From NCBI RefSeq assembly GCF_026340255.1, contig NZ_JAPEPJ010000001.1, positions 2,969,001 through 3,033,000 on the forward strand: a stretch of DNA of 64,000 bases. Direction: 5' to 3'. The notes beneath the pieces were generated by a model. It was not told where the DNA came from. It was given only the letters and a program-made list of their open reading frames with translations, and ran no database searches. Shown in pieces: positions 19,700 to 28,740 of the stretch (the first letter of the stretch is position 1; each line of letters starts with the position of its first letter). Origin of the DNA: Streptomyces sp. NBC_01408 (GTDB taxonomy: Bacteria; Actinomycetota; Actinomycetes; Streptomycetales; Streptomycetaceae). Both the position numbers and the translations under genes were made by a program.

Positions 19700-21820
19700 A
19701 TGACTCAGACACCCACAGCCCACACCCCCGCGCCGGGGCAGGCGCGAGCCCACTTCACCGTTCCGGCCACGCACCCGATGGTGACGGTGCTCGGCTCGGG
19801 TGACGCCCTGTTGCGCGTGATCGAGAAGGCCTTTCCGAAGGCCGACATCCATGTTCGGGGCAATCAGGTCAGAGCGATCGGAGCGGCGGCGGAAGTCGCT
19901 CTGATCCAGCGCCTGTTCGACGAGATGATGCTGGTGCTCCGCACCGGGCAGCCGATGACGGAGGACGCAGTGGAACGTTCGATCGCCATGCTCAAGGCGA
20001 GCGGCAACGGCAAGGGCGGCCCCGAGGAGACGCCCGCCGAGGTGCTCACGCAGAACATCCTCTCCAGCCGCGGCCGCACCATCCGGCCCAAGACCCTCAA
20101 CCAGAAGCGGTACGTCGACGCGATCGACAAGCACACGATCGTCTTCGGCATCGGCCCCGCCGGTACCGGAAAGACCTACCTGGCCATGGCCAAGGCGGTC
20201 CAGGCCCTGCAGTCCAAGCAGGTCAGCCGGATCATCCTGACCCGGCCCGCCGTCGAGGCGGGGGAGCGGCTCGGCTTCCTCCCGGGCACCCTCTTCGACA
20301 AGATCGACCCGTACCTGCGCCCGCTCTACGACGCCCTGCACGACATGCTCGACCCGGACTCGATCCCGCGCCTGATGGCGGCGGGGACGATCGAGGTGGC
20401 GCCGCTGGCGTACATGCGAGGCCGCGCCCAGCCCCTCTTCACGAAGGTCCTGACGCCCGACGGCTGGCGTCCCATCGGCGACCTCCAGGTGGGTGACCTG
20501 GTCGTCGGATCGAACGGCGAGCCGACCCCGGTTCTCGGCGTCTACCCGCAGGGCGAGAAGGACATCTACCGCGTCACGGCCCAGGACGGCTCCTGGACTC
20601 TGTGCTGTGGCGAGCACCTGTGGACGGTCCGTACGGCCTCGGACAAGCGCCGCGACAAGCCGTGGCGGGTCCTGGAGACCAAGGAGATGATCGGCAACCT
20701 CCGTGCGGCGCACGCCCGCCGCTACGAGCTGCCGCTGCTCACCGCTCCCGTCGAATTCCCCGAGCGTGAAGTTCCGATGGACCCCTATGCGCTGGGTCTG
20801 CTGCTCGGGGACGGCTGCCTGACGGGCTCCACCGCGCCGTCGTTCTCCACGGAGGACGAGGAACTCGTCCATGCTCTGGAGTCGGCACTTCCCGGCGTCG
20901 TCGCGCGCCACAAGGGGGGCCCCGACTACGTGCTGAACCGGGTGAAGTCCCCGGGTGACCTGGTCACCCTGGAGAATCCCGTCACCCGGGTCATGCGTGA
21001 ACTCGATCTGCTCGGCAGCCGTTCGCACTCGAAGTTCGTGCCGGACGACTACCTCTTCAACACAGCGGAGATCCGTCTCGCCGTGCTCCAGGGCCTGCTG
21101 GACTCCGACGGAGGACCGGTCACACAGCAGGACCGAACGTGCCGCATCCAGTACTCGACGACGTCGATCATGCTCCGGGACGACGTGATGGCGCTCGTCC
21201 AGTCGCTCGGCGGCGTCGCCTACGCCCGACGCCGTCCGGCGGAGGGCCGGGTGCAGGGCTCCGCCCTGGCCGCGCACCGGTTCGACGCGCACGTGGTCGA
21301 CATCCGCCTGCCGGAGGGCATCGAACCGTTCCGCCTCGCACGCAAGAGCGAGAAGTACCACGCGGCCGGCGGCGGCGGGCGCCCGATGCGCTTCATCGAC
21401 TCGATCGAGCCCGCAGGGCGGGAAGAGGCGGTGTGTATCCAGGTCGCGGCCGAGGACTCGCTGTACGTCACGCAGGACTACCTGCTGACGCACAACACCC
21501 TCAATGACGCCTTCGTCGTCCTCGACGAGGCGCAGAACACCACCGCCGAGCAGATGAAGATGTTCCTGACCCGGCTCGGTTTCGACTCGAAGATCGTCGT
21601 CACCGGTGACGTCACGCAGATCGACCTGCCGGGCGGCGCCAAGAGCGGTCTGCGCCAGGTCCAGGAGATCCTGGACGGGGTGCCGGACATCCACTTCTCG
21701 CGGCTCACGTCCGAGGATGTCGTCCGGCACAAGCTGGTCGGCCGTATCGTCGACGCGTACGAGAAGTACGACGACATCCAGGACGTCCAGCAGTCCCGGA
21801 ACGGCTACCAGCGGAAGTAG
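19700..21820 (+). CDS. phoH: PhoH-family ATPase interrupted by an intein
   Basis: PhoH is a P-loop ATPase of the RNA-helicase-related PhoH family, here next to ybeY as usual. The precursor is 706 residues: N-extein 242, intein 357, C-extein 107, leaving a 349-residue mature protein of normal family length. Walker A is [13 protein letters not shown] near residue 154. The C-extein resumes at [16 protein letters not shown], which includes Walker B. The intein sits between APLAYMRGR and TLNDAF, a stretch that is contiguous in other PhoH proteins. The start at ATG 19700 gives the family's [11 protein letters not shown]-terminus. GGGAGG lies 25 bp upstream, next to another in-frame ATG at 19676, so eight extra residues are possible. 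Confidence 0.95.
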   Translation: MTQTPTAHTPAPGQARAHFTVPATHPMVTVLGSGDALLRVIEKAFPKADIHVRGNQVRAIGAAAEVALIQRLFDEMMLVLRTGQPMTEDAVERSIAMLKASGNGKGGPEETPAEVLTQNILSSRGRTIRPKTLNQKRYVDAIDKHTIVFGIGPAGTGKTYLAMAKAVQALQSKQVSRIILTRPAVEAGERLGFLPGTLFDKIDPYLRPLYDALHDMLDPDSIPRLMAAGTIEVAPLAYMRGRAQPLFTKVLTPDGWRPIGDLQVGDLVVGSNGEPTPVLGVYPQGEKDIYRVTAQDGSWTLCCGEHLWTVRTASDKRRDKPWRVLETKEMIGNLRAAHARRYELPLLTAPVEFPEREVPMDPYALGLLLGDGCLTGSTAPSFSTEDEELVHALESALPGVVARHKGGPDYVLNRVKSPGDLVTLENPVTRVMRELDLLGSRSHSKFVPDDYLFNTAEIRLAVLQGLLDSDGGPVTQQDRTCRIQYSTTSIMLRDDVMALVQSLGGVAYARRRPAEGRVQGSALAAHRFDAHVVDIRLPEGIEPFRLARKSEKYHAAGGGGRPMRFIDSIEPAGREEAVCIQVAAEDSLYVTQDYLLTHNTLNDAFVVLDEAQNTTAEQMKMFLTRLGFDSKIVVTGDVTQIDLPGGAKSGLRQVQEILDGVPDIHFSRLTSEDVVRHKLVGRIVDAYEKYDDIQDVQQSRNGYQRK
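20426..21496 (+). other. Class 3-type intein with LAGLIDADG homing endonuclease, inside phoH
   Basis: This in-frame 357-codon insertion begins with Ala ([20 protein letters not shown]) and ends LLTHN before Thr+1. It lacks a Cys or Ser at position 1. It carries the class 3 triad: Trp66 two residues after block B His64 (CGEHLW), Cys337 in block F (AVCIQV) and Thr355 next to the penultimate His356 (LLTHN). A homing endonuclease is inserted, with LGLLLGDG at residues 123-130 and LQGLLDSDG at 221-229. Both catalytic-type aspartates are kept, so it may be active. In class 3 inteins, Cys F:4 makes the first attack. Base composition is similar to the host, so it is probably not a very recent arrival. 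Confidence 0.93.
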
Positions 21821-21833
21821 AACCCAGCGCACC

Positions 21834-22331
21834 ATGTCGATCGACGTCAACAACGAGTCCGGAATCGAGGTCGACGAGCAGGCGATCCTCGACATCGCCC
21901 GCTACGCGCTCACCCGGATGCGGATCCACCCGCTCTCCGAGCTCTCCGTCATCGTGATCGACGAGGAGGCGATGGAGCAGCTCCACATCCAGTGGATGGA
22001 CCTTCCCGGACCCACCGACGTCATGTCCTTCCCGATGGACGAGCTGCGTCCGCCGGCGAAGGACGACGAGGAGCCCCCGCAGGGGCTCCTCGGTGACATC
22101 GTGCTCTGCCCCGAGGTGGCCAAGAAGCAGGGCGAGGACGCCCCGACGCAGCACTCCATGGACGAGGAGCTCCAGCTCCTGACCGTCCACGGGGTGCTGC
22201 ACCTGCTCGGGTACGACCACGAGGAGCCGGACGAGAAGGCCGAGATGTTCGGCCTCCAGGCGGCCATCGTCGACGGCTGGCGCGGTGAGCGCGGCATGAC
22301 GGGCGCGTCCCCGGCACCGACCGTCTCGTGA
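21834..22331 (+). CDS. ybeY: Endoribonuclease YbeY (rRNA maturation factor)
   Basis: YbeY is a zinc endoribonuclease needed for 16S rRNA 3'-end maturation and ribosome quality control. The 165-residue product shows [28 protein letters not shown] and the metal-binding [14 protein letters not shown] (three His of HxxxHxxGxDH). The start is ATG 21834, only 13 bp after the phoH stop, in the standard phoH-ybeY arrangement. Its stop overlaps the GTG of the next gene (GTGA), so phoH, ybeY and the CorC-like gene form one operon. Confidence 0.96.
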   Translation: MSIDVNNESGIEVDEQAILDIARYALTRMRIHPLSELSVIVIDEEAMEQLHIQWMDLPGPTDVMSFPMDELRPPAKDDEEPPQGLLGDIVLCPEVAKKQGEDAPTQHSMDEELQLLTVHGVLHLLGYDHEEPDEKAEMFGLQAAIVDGWRGERGMTGASPAPTVS

Positions 22332-23632
22332 ACGCCCCGCAACTGATCACCGGCGCGGTCCTGCTGGTGGTGGTGGCCTGGTTCGCGGCCTGCGCCGAGT
22401 CCGGGATCGCCCGCATCTCCAGCTTCCGCGCCGAGCAGGCCGTACGGGCGGGCCGGCGCGGCAGCGAGAAGCTCGCGCAGGTGGCCGGGGACCCCACCCG
22501 CTACCTCAATGTCGCTCTGCTGGTGCGGGTCACCTGCGAGATGGCGGCCGGGGTCCTCGTCACCTACGTCTGCCTCGACGAGTTCGGCGAGAACTGGACC
22601 GCGCTCCTCGTGGCGATCGCCGTGATGGTGCTCGTCTCCTTCGTGGCTGTCGGCGTGTCCCCCCGTACGATCGGCCGCCAGCACCCGCTGAACACCGCGA
22701 CGGCGGCCGCGTACGTCCTGGTGCCGCTGGCCCGGGTGATGGGGCCGGTGCCGCAGCTGCTGATCCTCATCGGCAACGCGCTCACGCCCGGAAAGGGCTT
22801 CCGCAAGGGGCCGTTCGCCTCCGAGGCCGAGCTGCGCGCGATGGTGGACCTGGCGGAGAAGGAATCGCTGATCGAGGACGACGAGCGCCGGATGGTGCAC
22901 CAGGTCTTCGAACTCGGCGACACCCTGGTGCGCGAGGTGATGGTGCCGCGCACCGACCTGGTGTGCATCGAGCGCTACAAGACGGTGCGTCAGGCGACCA
23001 CGCTGGCGCTGCGGTCCGGTTTCTCGCGCATCCCGGTGACCGGGGAGAACGAGGACGACATCGTCGGAATGGTCTACCTGAAGGACCTGGTCCGCAAGAC
23101 CCACATCAGCCGGGGGGCGGAGTCCGACCTGGTCTCCACCGTCATACGCCCGGCGGTCTTCGTTCCGGACACCAAGAACGCGGGCGATCTGCTGCGCGAG
23201 ATGCAACAGGTGCGCAACCACGTGGCCGTCGTCATCGACGAGTACGGCGGCACGGCCGGCATCGTCACCATCGAGGACATCCTCGAGGAGATCGTCGGCG
23301 AGATCACCGACGAGTACGACCGGGAGCTCCCGCCGGTCGAGGAGCTGGGCGGTGACCGCTACCGGGTCACGGCCCGCCTCGACATCACCGACCTCGGTGA
23401 GCTGTTCAAGGTCGAGGCCTTCGACGACGAGGACGTGGAGACGGTCGGCGGGCTGCTGGCGAAGGCGCTGGGCCGGGTGCCGATCGCGGGCGCCTCGGCG
23501 CTGGTGGAGCTGCCCGACGGGCGTCCGCTGCGGCTGACGGCCGAATCGCCCGCGGGACGGCGGAACAAGATCGTGACCGTGCTGGTGGAGCCGGTGGTCG
23601 TGGCGGAGACCGAGGGCGAGGAGGGCGAATGA
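22328..23632 (+). CDS. CNNM/CorC (HlyC)-family transporter-like membrane protein
   Basis: The 434-residue product has an N-terminal DUF21 domain with about three to four membrane helices ([24 protein letters not shown], of which AESGIARIS is the family motif). A pair of CBS domains follows ([13 protein letters not shown] and the region to [24 protein letters not shown]), then a C-terminal CorC_HlyC domain ([27 protein letters not shown]). The family is linked to divalent cation (Mg2+/Co2+) efflux or homeostasis; the older 'hemolysin' name is not supported by function here. It starts at GTG overlapping the ybeY stop. Confidence 0.92.
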   Translation: MNAPQLITGAVLLVVVAWFAACAESGIARISSFRAEQAVRAGRRGSEKLAQVAGDPTRYLNVALLVRVTCEMAAGVLVTYVCLDEFGENWTALLVAIAVMVLVSFVAVGVSPRTIGRQHPLNTATAAAYVLVPLARVMGPVPQLLILIGNALTPGKGFRKGPFASEAELRAMVDLAEKESLIEDDERRMVHQVFELGDTLVREVMVPRTDLVCIERYKTVRQATTLALRSGFSRIPVTGENEDDIVGMVYLKDLVRKTHISRGAESDLVSTVIRPAVFVPDTKNAGDLLREMQQVRNHVAVVIDEYGGTAGIVTIEDILEEIVGEITDEYDRELPPVEELGGDRYRVTARLDITDLGELFKVEAFDDEDVETVGGLLAKALGRVPIAGASALVELPDGRPLRLTAESPAGRRNKIVTVLVEPVVVAETEGEEGE

Positions 23633-23641
23633 CCCGGGCGA

Positions 23642-23683
23642 GGAGGCCGGATGACGCCGGGCGGGGAGGCCGGATGACGCCGG
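23642..23683 (+). repeat. Direct repeat duplicating a ribosome binding site and start codon
   Basis: GGAGGCCGGATGACGCCGG occurs at 23642-23660 and again at 23665-23683. Each copy holds GGAGG plus an ATG. The first ATG (23651) opens an 8-codon frame (MTPGGEAG) whose TGA overlaps the second ATG (23674), the likely start of the MmcQ/YjbR gene. Confidence 0.8.
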
Positions 23684-24036
23684 ACGAGCTGCGGGCCTTC
23701 TGCCTGGGCTTCGGCGCGGCGGTGGAGGAGTTCCCGTTCACGCCGCAGACCTCGGTGTTCAAGGTGCTGGGGAAGGTGTTCGCGCTCACAGCGCTGGACG
23801 CCGAGCCGCTGAAGGTCAACCTCAAGTGCGAGCCGGAAGAGGCCGTGCGGCTGCGGGAGCAGCACGAGGCGATCGTGCCCGGCTACCACATGAACAAGCG
23901 GCACTGGAACACCGTGACGGTGGGCGGGCCGGACGGGCTGCCGGGCGCGCTGGTCCGGGAGCTGGTGGAGGACTCGTACGACCTGGTGGTGGCGGGCCTG
24001 CCGAAGGCGCAGCGGCTGCGGCTCGACCGGCCGTGA
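23674..24036 (+). CDS. MmcQ/YjbR-family DNA-binding-like protein
   Basis: This is a 120-residue single-domain protein of the MmcQ/YjbR family (CyaY-like fold). It has FCLGFGAAVEEFPFTPQTSVFKVLGKVFALT, of which the EEFPF and VFKV.GK.FAL core is diagnostic. LKVNLKCEPEEAVRLREQHEAIVPGYHMNKRHWNTV and ELVEDSYDLVVAGLPK follow, again diagnostic by the YHMNKRHWNT motif. Biochemical function is not known. The frame is open from an ATG overlapping the upstream stop (23629, 15 residues longer). I prefer 23674 because it carries GGAGG and matches the family N-terminus. The start region has been duplicated (see the direct repeat at 23642-23683). Confidence 0.88.
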   Translation: MTPDELRAFCLGFGAAVEEFPFTPQTSVFKVLGKVFALTALDAEPLKVNLKCEPEEAVRLREQHEAIVPGYHMNKRHWNTVTVGGPDGLPGALVRELVEDSYDLVVAGLPKAQRLRLDRP

Positions 24037-24090
24037 ACGGCGGGCGGGCGTCGCAGCGGGGTGGCTGCACCGGCCCGCCGGGGCGCTCCC

Positions 24091-24096
24091 TATGCT
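24091..24096 (+). promoter_or_regulatory. -10 hexamer of the deaminase-like gene
   Basis: TATGCT lies seven bases before ATG 24104, so transcription would begin at or next to the start codon (leaderless mRNA). No ribosome binding site precedes this ATG, which supports the reading. Confidence 0.5.
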
Positions 24097-24103
24097 TTCG
24101 ACC

Positions 24104-24463
24104 ATGACGGACAGCACCGGGATCGACCCCGAGGACAGCAAGATCATCACGCTGGCGCGCAGCGCCCGGGCCCGCAACGGTGTGCCCGAGGGGGCGGCGG
24201 TGCGGGACGAGACGGGCCGTACCTACGTGGCCGGGACGGTGGAACTCGACTCCCTGAAGCTGAGCGCGCTGCAGACCGCGGTCGCGATGGCCGTGGCGAG
24301 CGGGGCGCAGTCCCTGGAGGCCGCGGCGGTCGTCAGCGCCGCCGACGCCCCCGCCGAGGCCGACCGCGCGGCCGTGCGCGACCTCGGCGGCCCGGACACC
24401 CCGGTCCTGCTGGCGGGCCCGGACGGCACGCTCAAGTCGACCACCCCGGCGGGTCGCGGCTAG
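24104..24463 (+). CDS. Cytidine-deaminase-like protein without catalytic residues
   Basis: The 119-residue product aligns by eye with the first part of the cytidine deaminase fold: SARARNGVPEGAAVRDETGRTYVAGTVE, then LKLSALQTAVAMAVASGAQSLEAAAVVS. It lacks the HAE/CAE motif and the PCxxC zinc ligands; the protein has no His and no Cys at all. It is therefore not a working zinc deaminase. The same small gene stands between the CorC-like gene and era in other actinobacteria, including mycobacteria, so it is retained and presumably does something else. The ATG at 24092 is inside the -10 element, so 24104 is the better start. Confidence 0.8.
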   Translation: MTDSTGIDPEDSKIITLARSARARNGVPEGAAVRDETGRTYVAGTVELDSLKLSALQTAVAMAVASGAQSLEAAAVVSAADAPAEADRAAVRDLGGPDTPVLLAGPDGTLKSTTPAGRG

Positions 24464-24548
24464 CCTCCCGACGGGGCGGGCAAACCCAGCCTCGCCGGCG
24501 GCACCATCCAGCCTAGGCCGGTGTTCGAGGCCCGACCGGAGCCATCCC

Positions 24549-24733
24549 CAGCCTCGCCGGCGTTTGAGGCGCGGGGTCTGGGGCGGAGCCCCAGGAACCC
24601 GGCTCCGCCGGGCACCGGGCTCTGCCCGGACCCGCGCCTCAAACGCCGGCGAGGCTGGATTCGGCCCGGGCGAGGCCGGAGGTGCCGGCGAGGCTGGATT
24701 CGGCCCGGGCGAGGCTGGATTCGGCCCGGCCGG
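24549..24733. repeat. Dispersed repeat cluster: inverted pair plus tandem copies
   Basis: CAGCCTCGCCGGCGTTTGAGG at 24549 onward and its reverse complement at 24632-24657 face each other across about 55 bp, so the RNA can fold into a long hairpin. GGGGCGGAGCCCC-like arms lie inside. They are followed by three partial tandem units of GAGGCTGGATTCGGCCCGGG (to about 24733). It fills the gap between the deaminase-like gene and the convergent MFS gene and may act as a two-way terminator. No gene is seen here. Confidence 0.75.
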
Positions 24734-24759
24734 TTCAGGGGTGGGCGGGCCGCCGGAGG

Positions 24760-26052
24760 CTAACGGCGGCGGATCACCATCGCCATCAGCGCGGCCATCG
24801 CGCACAGCGCGCCCGAGGCGTACCAGACGACGTCGTACGAGCCGAAGGCGTCGCGCGCCAGGCCGCCCAGGAAGGCCACCACCGCCGCGCCGATCTGGTG
24901 CGAGGCCAGTACCCAGCCGAAGACGATCGCGCCGTCCTCCCCGTAGTGCTCGCGGCACAGGGCGATCGTCGGGGGCACGGTCGCGACCCAGTCCAGGCCG
25001 TAGAAGACGATGAAGAAGATCAGCGGCGGCCGTACCGACGGGGCCAGCAGCATCGGCAGGAACAGCAGCGAGATCCCGCGCAGGGCGTAGTAGACGGCCA
25101 GCAGCCGGCGCGCCTCGAAGCGGTCGGTGAACCAGCCCGAGGCCACCGTGCCCACCACATCGAACACCCCGATCACCGCGAGCAGCCCGGCGGCCGCCGT
25201 CACCGGCATGCCGTGGTCGTGGGCGGCCGGCACGAAGTGGGTGCGGACCAGGCCGTTGGTCGAGGCCCCGCAGATCGCGAAGGTGCCCGCCAGCAGCCAG
25301 AAGGGGCCGGTGCGCGCCGCCTTGAAGAGCACGGTCAGCGCCCGTCGCGCCGCCCCGGGGGCGGGGGTGGGCTTGTCCGCGTACACACCGCCGTAGGGGG
25401 CGAGCCCCAGGTCCGCCGGGTGGTCGCGCAGCAGCAGCCACACGAAGGGGACGACGGCCAGGGCGGACAGGGAGACCGTCACCGCCGCCGGGCGCCAGCC
25501 GTGGTGCTCCACCAGCCAGGACAGCAGCGGCAGGAAGACCAGCTGGCCGGAGGCCCCGGCCGCGGTGAGGATGCCGGTGACCAGCCCGCGCCGGGCGGTG
25601 AACCAGCGGTTGGTCACCGTCGCCGCGAAGGCCAGGGCCATCGAGCCGCTGCCCAGGCCCACCAGGACGCCCCAGAACAGGACCAGCTGCCAGGGCGCGG
25701 TCATCCACACCGTGGCCACCGAGCCGCCGGCTATGACGAGCAGGGCCAGCGCCACGACCCGGCGGATGCCGAAGCGGTCCATCAGCGCCGCGGCGAAGGG
25801 CGCGGTGAGCCCGTACAGCGCGAGGTTCACCGAGACGGCGAAGGCGATCGTGCCGCGCGACCAGTCGAACTCCGTGTGCAGGGGCTCGATGAGCAGGCCG
25901 GGCAGGGAGGCGAAGGCCGCGGCGCCGATGATCGTCACGAAGGAGACGGCCGCCACGGACCAGGCGCGGTGGATCCGTCCGCCCGGGCGCGGGTCGGGCG
26001 GGGTGGGCGGGGCGGGCGGGGCGGAGGCCGCGTTCGAGGCTGTCTGGGTCAC
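24760..26052 (-). CDS. MFS transporter, OFA/monocarboxylate-like
   Basis: This 430-residue 12-helix major facilitator protein has a Pro-rich N-terminus and then FASLPGLLIEPLHTEFDWSRGTI, whose EFDWSRG motif is characteristic of OFA/monocarboxylate porters. Motif A is MDRFGIRR after the second helix, with a second copy at FTDRFEARRLL. Long loops with HYGEDGAIVFGWVLASHQIGAA complete the pattern. The likely substrate class is small organic anions, but the specific one cannot be told. It is transcribed away from the GlxA-type regulator with about 70 bp between them, so that regulator may control it. Confidence 0.85.
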   Translation of the reverse strand: MTQTASNAASAPPAPPTPPDPRPGGRIHRAWSVAAVSFVTIIGAAAFASLPGLLIEPLHTEFDWSRGTIAFAVSVNLALYGLTAPFAAALMDRFGIRRVVALALLVIAGGSVATVWMTAPWQLVLFWGVLVGLGSGSMALAFAATVTNRWFTARRGLVTGILTAAGASGQLVFLPLLSWLVEHHGWRPAAVTVSLSALAVVPFVWLLLRDHPADLGLAPYGGVYADKPTPAPGAARRALTVLFKAARTGPFWLLAGTFAICGASTNGLVRTHFVPAAHDHGMPVTAAAGLLAVIGVFDVVGTVASGWFTDRFEARRLLAVYYALRGISLLFLPMLLAPSVRPPLIFFIVFYGLDWVATVPPTIALCREHYGEDGAIVFGWVLASHQIGAAVVAFLGGLARDAFGSYDVVWYASGALCAMAALMAMVIRRR

Positions 26053-26111
26053 GCCGTCAGCTTCCGGCCCGCGGGACCCCGTACGACAGTGGCCTGACTG
26101 TCATGCTTCGC

Positions 26112-26117
26112 TACGAT
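26112..26117 (+). promoter_or_regulatory. -10 hexamer of the GlxA-type regulator gene
   Basis: TACGAT lies six bases before ATG 26124 with no ribosome binding site between them, which suggests a leaderless transcript. GTGGCC at 26089-26094 is a weak -35 at 17-bp spacing. Confidence 0.5.
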
Positions 26118-26123
26118 CGGGCC

Positions 26124-27254
26124 ATGGAGTCGTCAGGCAGGCCAGAGGGGCCGCACCGCGTCGTCGTACTCGCCCTCGCCGGGCTGCTGCCCTTCGAGCT
26201 CGGCATCCCGCACCGGATCTTCGGCCGGGCCAAGGATCCGGCCGGGCGCCCGCTCTACACGATCCTGACCTGCGGGCTCGCCCCCGGCCCGGTGCGCACG
26301 GACGCCGACTTCGCCGTCCACGTCGAGCACGGCCCGGAGCTGCTGGCCACCGCGGACACGGTCGTGGTGCCGGCCTCGTACGAGCTGGGTCCGGCCTACG
26401 AGGACGGCACGCTGAGCGAGGAACTCGCGGCGGCCCTCGCGCACATCCGGCCCGGTACGCGGCTCGTGTCCATCTGCACGGGCGGCTACGTGCTGGCCGC
26501 CGCGGGATACCTGAACGGCCGCCGGGCCACCACGCACTGGGCCTCCGCCGACCACTTCCAGCGGCTCTTCCCAGAGGTACGGGTGGACCCGGGCGTGCTC
26601 TACACCGACGACGGCGACGTGCTGACCTCCGCCGGGGTAGCCGCGGGCATCGACCTGTGCCTGCACATCGTGCGCCGGGACCACGGCGCGGCCGTCGCGA
26701 ACGAGGTGGCCCGGCGGACCGTCGTACCGCCGCACCGGGACGGCGGGCAGGCCCAGTTCATCGAGCGCCCGGTGCCGGAGCCGCAGCTCGCCAGCACCAC
26801 GGCGGCCCGCGCGTGGGTCCTGGACCGGCTGCACGAGCCGCTGCGCCTGACCGACCTGGCCCGCCAGGAGGCCATGTCGGTACGGACCTTCACGCGCCGC
26901 TTCCGCGAGGAGTCCGGCGTCAGCCCCGGCCAGTGGATCGTCGGGCAGCGGGTGGAGCGGGCCCGGCGGCTGCTGGAGCGAACGGACCTGCCGATGGAGC
27001 AGGTGGCGCGGGAGACCGGCTTCGGTACGGCGCAATCCCTGCGCAAGCACGTGCAGTCGGCGCTGGGGGTGAGCCCGATGGCGTACCGGCGCACCTTCCG
27101 CGAGGGCGCGGGCGGTGGGCCTGGTGGATCCGGTGCGCCTGGTGGGCCGGGCGCGCGCGGCGGGTCCGGTGCACCCGGTCCGCCTGGCGGGTCCGCCTCG
27201 CGCACCCTGCCATCTCCTGATGGGCCATCAGATACCGCCGGACCCGTGCATTGA
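26124..27254 (+). CDS. GlxA-family transcriptional regulator (DJ-1/PfpI domain plus AraC HTH)
   Basis: In the 376-residue product an N-terminal DJ-1/PfpI-like domain comes first (VVVLALAGLLPFELGIPHRIF, with the nucleophile-elbow-like VSICTGGYVLAAAG containing Cys near residue 122). Two AraC-type helix-turn-helix units follow (LRLTDLARQEAMSVRTFTRRFREESG and MEQVARETGFGTAQSLRKHVQSALGVSPMAYRRTF, recognised by the FG..QSLR and GVSP.AYRR signatures). The last ~45 residues are Gly/Pro-rich low complexity. It is divergent from the OFA-like transporter, the likely target. ATG 26124 is preferred to 26103 because a -10 element sits between them. Confidence 0.88.
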   Translation: MESSGRPEGPHRVVVLALAGLLPFELGIPHRIFGRAKDPAGRPLYTILTCGLAPGPVRTDADFAVHVEHGPELLATADTVVVPASYELGPAYEDGTLSEELAAALAHIRPGTRLVSICTGGYVLAAAGYLNGRRATTHWASADHFQRLFPEVRVDPGVLYTDDGDVLTSAGVAAGIDLCLHIVRRDHGAAVANEVARRTVVPPHRDGGQAQFIERPVPEPQLASTTAARAWVLDRLHEPLRLTDLARQEAMSVRTFTRRFREESGVSPGQWIVGQRVERARRLLERTDLPMEQVARETGFGTAQSLRKHVQSALGVSPMAYRRTFREGAGGGPGGSGAPGGPGARGGSGAPGPPGGSASRTLPSPDGPSDTAGPVH

Positions 27255-27314
27255 CTTCTCCCGCCGCCCGCTCGTGAATGGCCCCCTGTCGGGGCGGAAC
27301 CCAGGGGGCGGGCA

Positions 27315-28694
27315 GTGCGAACAGGCGCGCGCAGCAGGAGATGGTCGGCGGCCGTCGGCATGGCCGTGCTCGCGGCGGCCGCCGGGGGAGTCCTGAGCCC
27401 GCCCGCCGCCGCCGAGGGGGAGACGCCCCCGGGCCAGGTGCCGGGTCAGGTGACCTTCCCGACGCACTGCCTGCCGCCCCAGGAAGCCGGCCTCCCGCCC
27501 GCCGAGGGGCCGAGCACCGCCCGGATCACCGTCGACGACCCGGCGCCCCGGGTCGGGGACACCGTCACCGTGACCTACCAGCTGACCGCCACCCCCGCCG
27601 TGGCACCCCTGGTTCAAAGCGTGGTCGCCGGCGAACTCCCCGCCGACGTGGTGACCCCGACCGGACGGGTCCTGCTGGCGGGAGCGCAGAGCGGCGAGGT
27701 CACGGTCGTCGGGGCCGAGCGGAGCGGTCCCGTCGGCGAGGGCGAGGCCCTCCCCGCCGTCACCATGACCGGCACCTTCACCGTCACCGCGCCCGGCGAG
27801 ATCACCCTGGCCCCGGGCGGCTACACGCTGCACACCAGCCACCTCCTGGACCTGGACACCGTCTGCACCCCAGCGGCGCCGTCCGCCGCCGCTGCCCCCG
27901 GTGCCCCCGTCTCCGCACGCCTCACCGCCACCGCGCTGCCCACGGCCAACCTGCGCAGCGTCTCCCTCGCAGCCGCCCACGGCGCGCCCGGTGCCAAGGT
28001 GACGGTGACCGGCGCGGGCTTCGTCCCCGGCGCGGCCGTGACGGTCGCCGGGCGGGCCGGGGCCGCCGAGACCGCCGACCGGGTGGCCGCCACGGCCGAC
28101 GAACTGGGCGTGGTCCGGGCCGAACTGCCGGTCACGGACCGCACCACCACCGCGGTGGTCGCCTACGAGGGTCCGGCCTGGTCGGCCGGGCAGGGCTCCG
28201 GCCCGGCCGCGTACACGGTCATCGAGGCCGCCCCGCCGCAGCCCGGCACCCAGAAGGTGACCGCCACCGTCGAGCCGGGAGCCCTGGCCATGACGCAGAC
28301 GGGCGCGGAGATCGCGCTGGGCGCCGTTCCGTACGGCGAGGGCGGCGCTGCCCCCGGCCGGATCGCCACCGTGACCGTGAAGGACGCCCGCGGCGGCCCG
28401 GCCGGCTGGTCCCTGACCGGCAAGGTCAGCGACTTCACGGGGCCGGGCGGGGTGCGGATCCCGGGCGCGGCCCTGTCCTGGACCCCGTCGTGCGTGGCGG
28501 CGGCCGGCAGCCCGAGCCCCTGTACGCCGGGCAGCGCGGGCGTGGTCGGCCCCGACGGGGCGGTGCTGGCCTCCACGCCCGACGCTCCGCTGGCCGGCGG
28601 TACCTTCACCGTCGACGCCTCGGTCGCCCTCCAGGTGCCGCCCTACGCCGCGCCGGGCGCGTACTCGGCGGTGCTGACGCTGACCCTGTCGTGA
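27315..28694 (+). CDS. Secreted protein with C-terminal WxL-like domain
   Basis: The 459-residue product has a signal peptide (RRWSAAVGMAVLAAAAGGVLSPPAAAEG). A first Ig-like/dehydratase-like beta domain (DPAPRVGDTVTVTYQLTATP) follows, then an IPT-type stretch (HGAPGAKVTVTGAGFVPGAAVTVAG). The C-terminal ~130 residues (TVKDARGGPAGWSLTGKVSDFTG through PPYAAPGAYSAVLTLTLS) match the WxL pattern, with GWSL as the WxL core and a final beta strand. In Firmicutes, WxL domains bind peptidoglycan and partner DUF916/WxLIP proteins. The next gene here is DUF916-like, which supports a pair. It starts at GTG after GGGGGCGGG. Confidence 0.75.
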   Translation: MRTGARSRRWSAAVGMAVLAAAAGGVLSPPAAAEGETPPGQVPGQVTFPTHCLPPQEAGLPPAEGPSTARITVDDPAPRVGDTVTVTYQLTATPAVAPLVQSVVAGELPADVVTPTGRVLLAGAQSGEVTVVGAERSGPVGEGEALPAVTMTGTFTVTAPGEITLAPGGYTLHTSHLLDLDTVCTPAAPSAAAAPGAPVSARLTATALPTANLRSVSLAAAHGAPGAKVTVTGAGFVPGAAVTVAGRAGAAETADRVAATADELGVVRAELPVTDRTTTAVVAYEGPAWSAGQGSGPAAYTVIEAAPPQPGTQKVTATVEPGALAMTQTGAEIALGAVPYGEGGAAPGRIATVTVKDARGGPAGWSLTGKVSDFTGPGGVRIPGAALSWTPSCVAAAGSPSPCTPGSAGVVGPDGAVLASTPDAPLAGGTFTVDASVALQVPPYAAPGAYSAVLTLTLS

Positions 28695-28740
28695 CCGTGC
28701 GGTCCCGTTGCGCGGAGCTTCTCCCCGACCCGCCCTTCCT

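Noticed and set aside
20426..21496. Insertion in phoH read as a separate gene or as a frameshifted pseudogene
   Set aside because: The frame is continuous, both ends carry intein splice motifs, and removing it restores a normal PhoH sequence.
24104..24463. Functional cytidine deaminase
   Set aside because: The zinc ligands and catalytic Glu motif are absent; only the fold-like N-terminal half is recognisable.
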